From Treponema sp. (GTDB lineage: Bacteria > Spirochaetota > Spirochaetia > Treponematales > Breznakiellaceae): a stretch of 14,642 bases of DNA. Position 1 is the first letter of the stretch. The number at the start of each line of letters is the position of its first letter. Location of the stretch: NCBI GenBank assembly GCA_031263265.1, contig JAISGE010000046.1:1-14642 (forward strand), written 5' to 3'. A model generated the notes under the pieces. It had not been told where the DNA came from. It did not search any database and saw only the letters and a program-made list of their open reading frames with translations. Shown one piece after another: positions 14,041 to 14,642 of the stretch. A program made the position numbers and the translations under genes.

Positions 14041-14642
14041 TTGAATATACTTGCTATCAACGGAAGTCCAAAAGGCGAAAAAAGCAATACGATAAAACTT
14101 GCCAAGGCATTTATTGAAGGAATAAATAATACTGGTAATCATTCGGTAGAAATGATTGCCGTATCACAAAAAAATATAGATCCTTGCCGCGGCTGTTTTT
14201 GCTGTTGGGAAAAAACACCCGGAAAATGTATTATCGCGGATGATATGGGCGGTATTCTTGATAAATATATTAACGCGGATTTAATTATTTGGAGTTTTCC
14301 GCTTTATTATTACAGCGTACCATCAAAAACAAAGGCGCTTATTGACCGCTTGCTGCCTACTAATTTGCCGGATATTATTGCCCATGCCGACGGTTCCGCG
14401 GGACATCCAGGGCGGTATAATCTACAAAATCAGCGGCATATCCTTATTTCAACCTGCGGGTTCTTTACGGTTCAAAATAATTATGAGGCGCTGCTTAAAC
14501 AATTTGAAATTATGTCGGGGGGCCGTTTTGCCAAAATACTATGCCCAGAGGGCGAACTGTTCCGTGTTCCCCAATTAGAAGAACGAACAAACGAATATTT
14601 GTCTTATGTTACACAGGCCGGAGAGGAATATATAAAACAAGG
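14041..14642 (+). CDS. Flavodoxin-family NAD(P)H-dependent oxidoreductase (partial, 3' end outside window)
   Basis: An open frame of 200 codons starts at TTG 14041 and is still open at the window edge, so the C-terminus is missing. TTG is chosen because AAGGAGGG (14029-14036) lies four bases before it and the protein then opens with the family N-terminus MNILAINGSPKG, a beta strand followed by the FMN phosphate-binding loop. CRGCFCC at about residues 51-57 is the C-x-G-C-x-x-C type motif of the iron-sulfur flavoprotein-like branch. SFPLYYYSVPSKTKALIDR (about 86-104) is the second flavin-contacting region. It is a likely cytoplasmic FMN-dependent reductase of quinones or other small electron acceptors; the exact substrate is unknown. 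It is moderately AT-rich, less so than the CPBP gene. It has its own promoter-like sequence. Confidence 0.88.
   Translation, partial: MNILAINGSPKGEKSNTIKLAKAFIEGINNTGNHSVEMIAVSQKNIDPCRGCFCCWEKTPGKCIIADDMGGILDKYINADLIIWSFPLYYYSVPSKTKALIDRLLPTNLPDIIAHADGSAGHPGRYNLQNQRHILISTCGFFTVQNNYEALLKQFEIMSGGRFAKILCPEGELFRVPQLEERTNEYLSYVTQAGEEYIKQ

Overview
The window looks like chromosome of a spirochaete, most probably a Treponema-type organism. Four things point there: a phenylalanyl-tRNA synthetase beta subunit of the short archaeal/eukaryotic form that spirochaetes are known to carry, an LL-diaminopimelate aminotransferase (DapL), envelope genes of a diderm (beta-barrel ending in Phe, periplasmic LolA-like carrier), and moderately GC-rich housekeeping genes next to strikingly AT-rich ones. 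The genus is an inference from gene content, not from a phylogenetic marker I could compare.

Layout. (1) 55-2508, +: complete leuS. (2) 2711-7590, +: a tight three-gene envelope operon with 5- and 3-base gaps: an RND/MMPL (HAE3-like) inner-membrane transporter, a secreted LolA-like periplasmic protein, and a DUF1302-like outer-membrane beta-barrel. A promoter-like TTGGCA-16-TATGTT lies just upstream and a perfect 14-bp hairpin lies just after it. (3) 7642-11063, -: murE followed by pheT, convergent with the envelope operon, so the hairpin sits between two converging transcripts. (4) 11184-12678, +, divergent from murE: a 74-residue unrecognised protein with a GTG start and a strong ribosome binding site, then dapL. 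(5) 12679-14642: a different-looking region. It holds a 317-base non-coding stretch with palindromes and a tiny Shine-Dalgarno-led open frame, a very AT-rich CPBP membrane protease gene, a GC-rich hairpin-forming block, and the start of a flavodoxin-like oxidoreductase that runs off the right edge.

How the genes fit together. Regions 1 and 3 are translation and cell-wall functions. dapL supplies LL-diaminopimelate, normally for lysine, and murE adds the third residue of the peptidoglycan stem, so two cell-wall-related enzymes flank a divergent promoter region. The strongest candidate for a poorly described system is the RND / LolA-like / beta-barrel operon, whose three products could span inner membrane, periplasm and outer membrane to move a hydrophobic cargo. 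The transporter's second periplasmic domain and the mature N-terminus of the barrel share an unusual Phe-Gly repeat, which may be a physical link between them. The right end (from about 12700) shows composition shifts and repeats compatible with recent acquisition.
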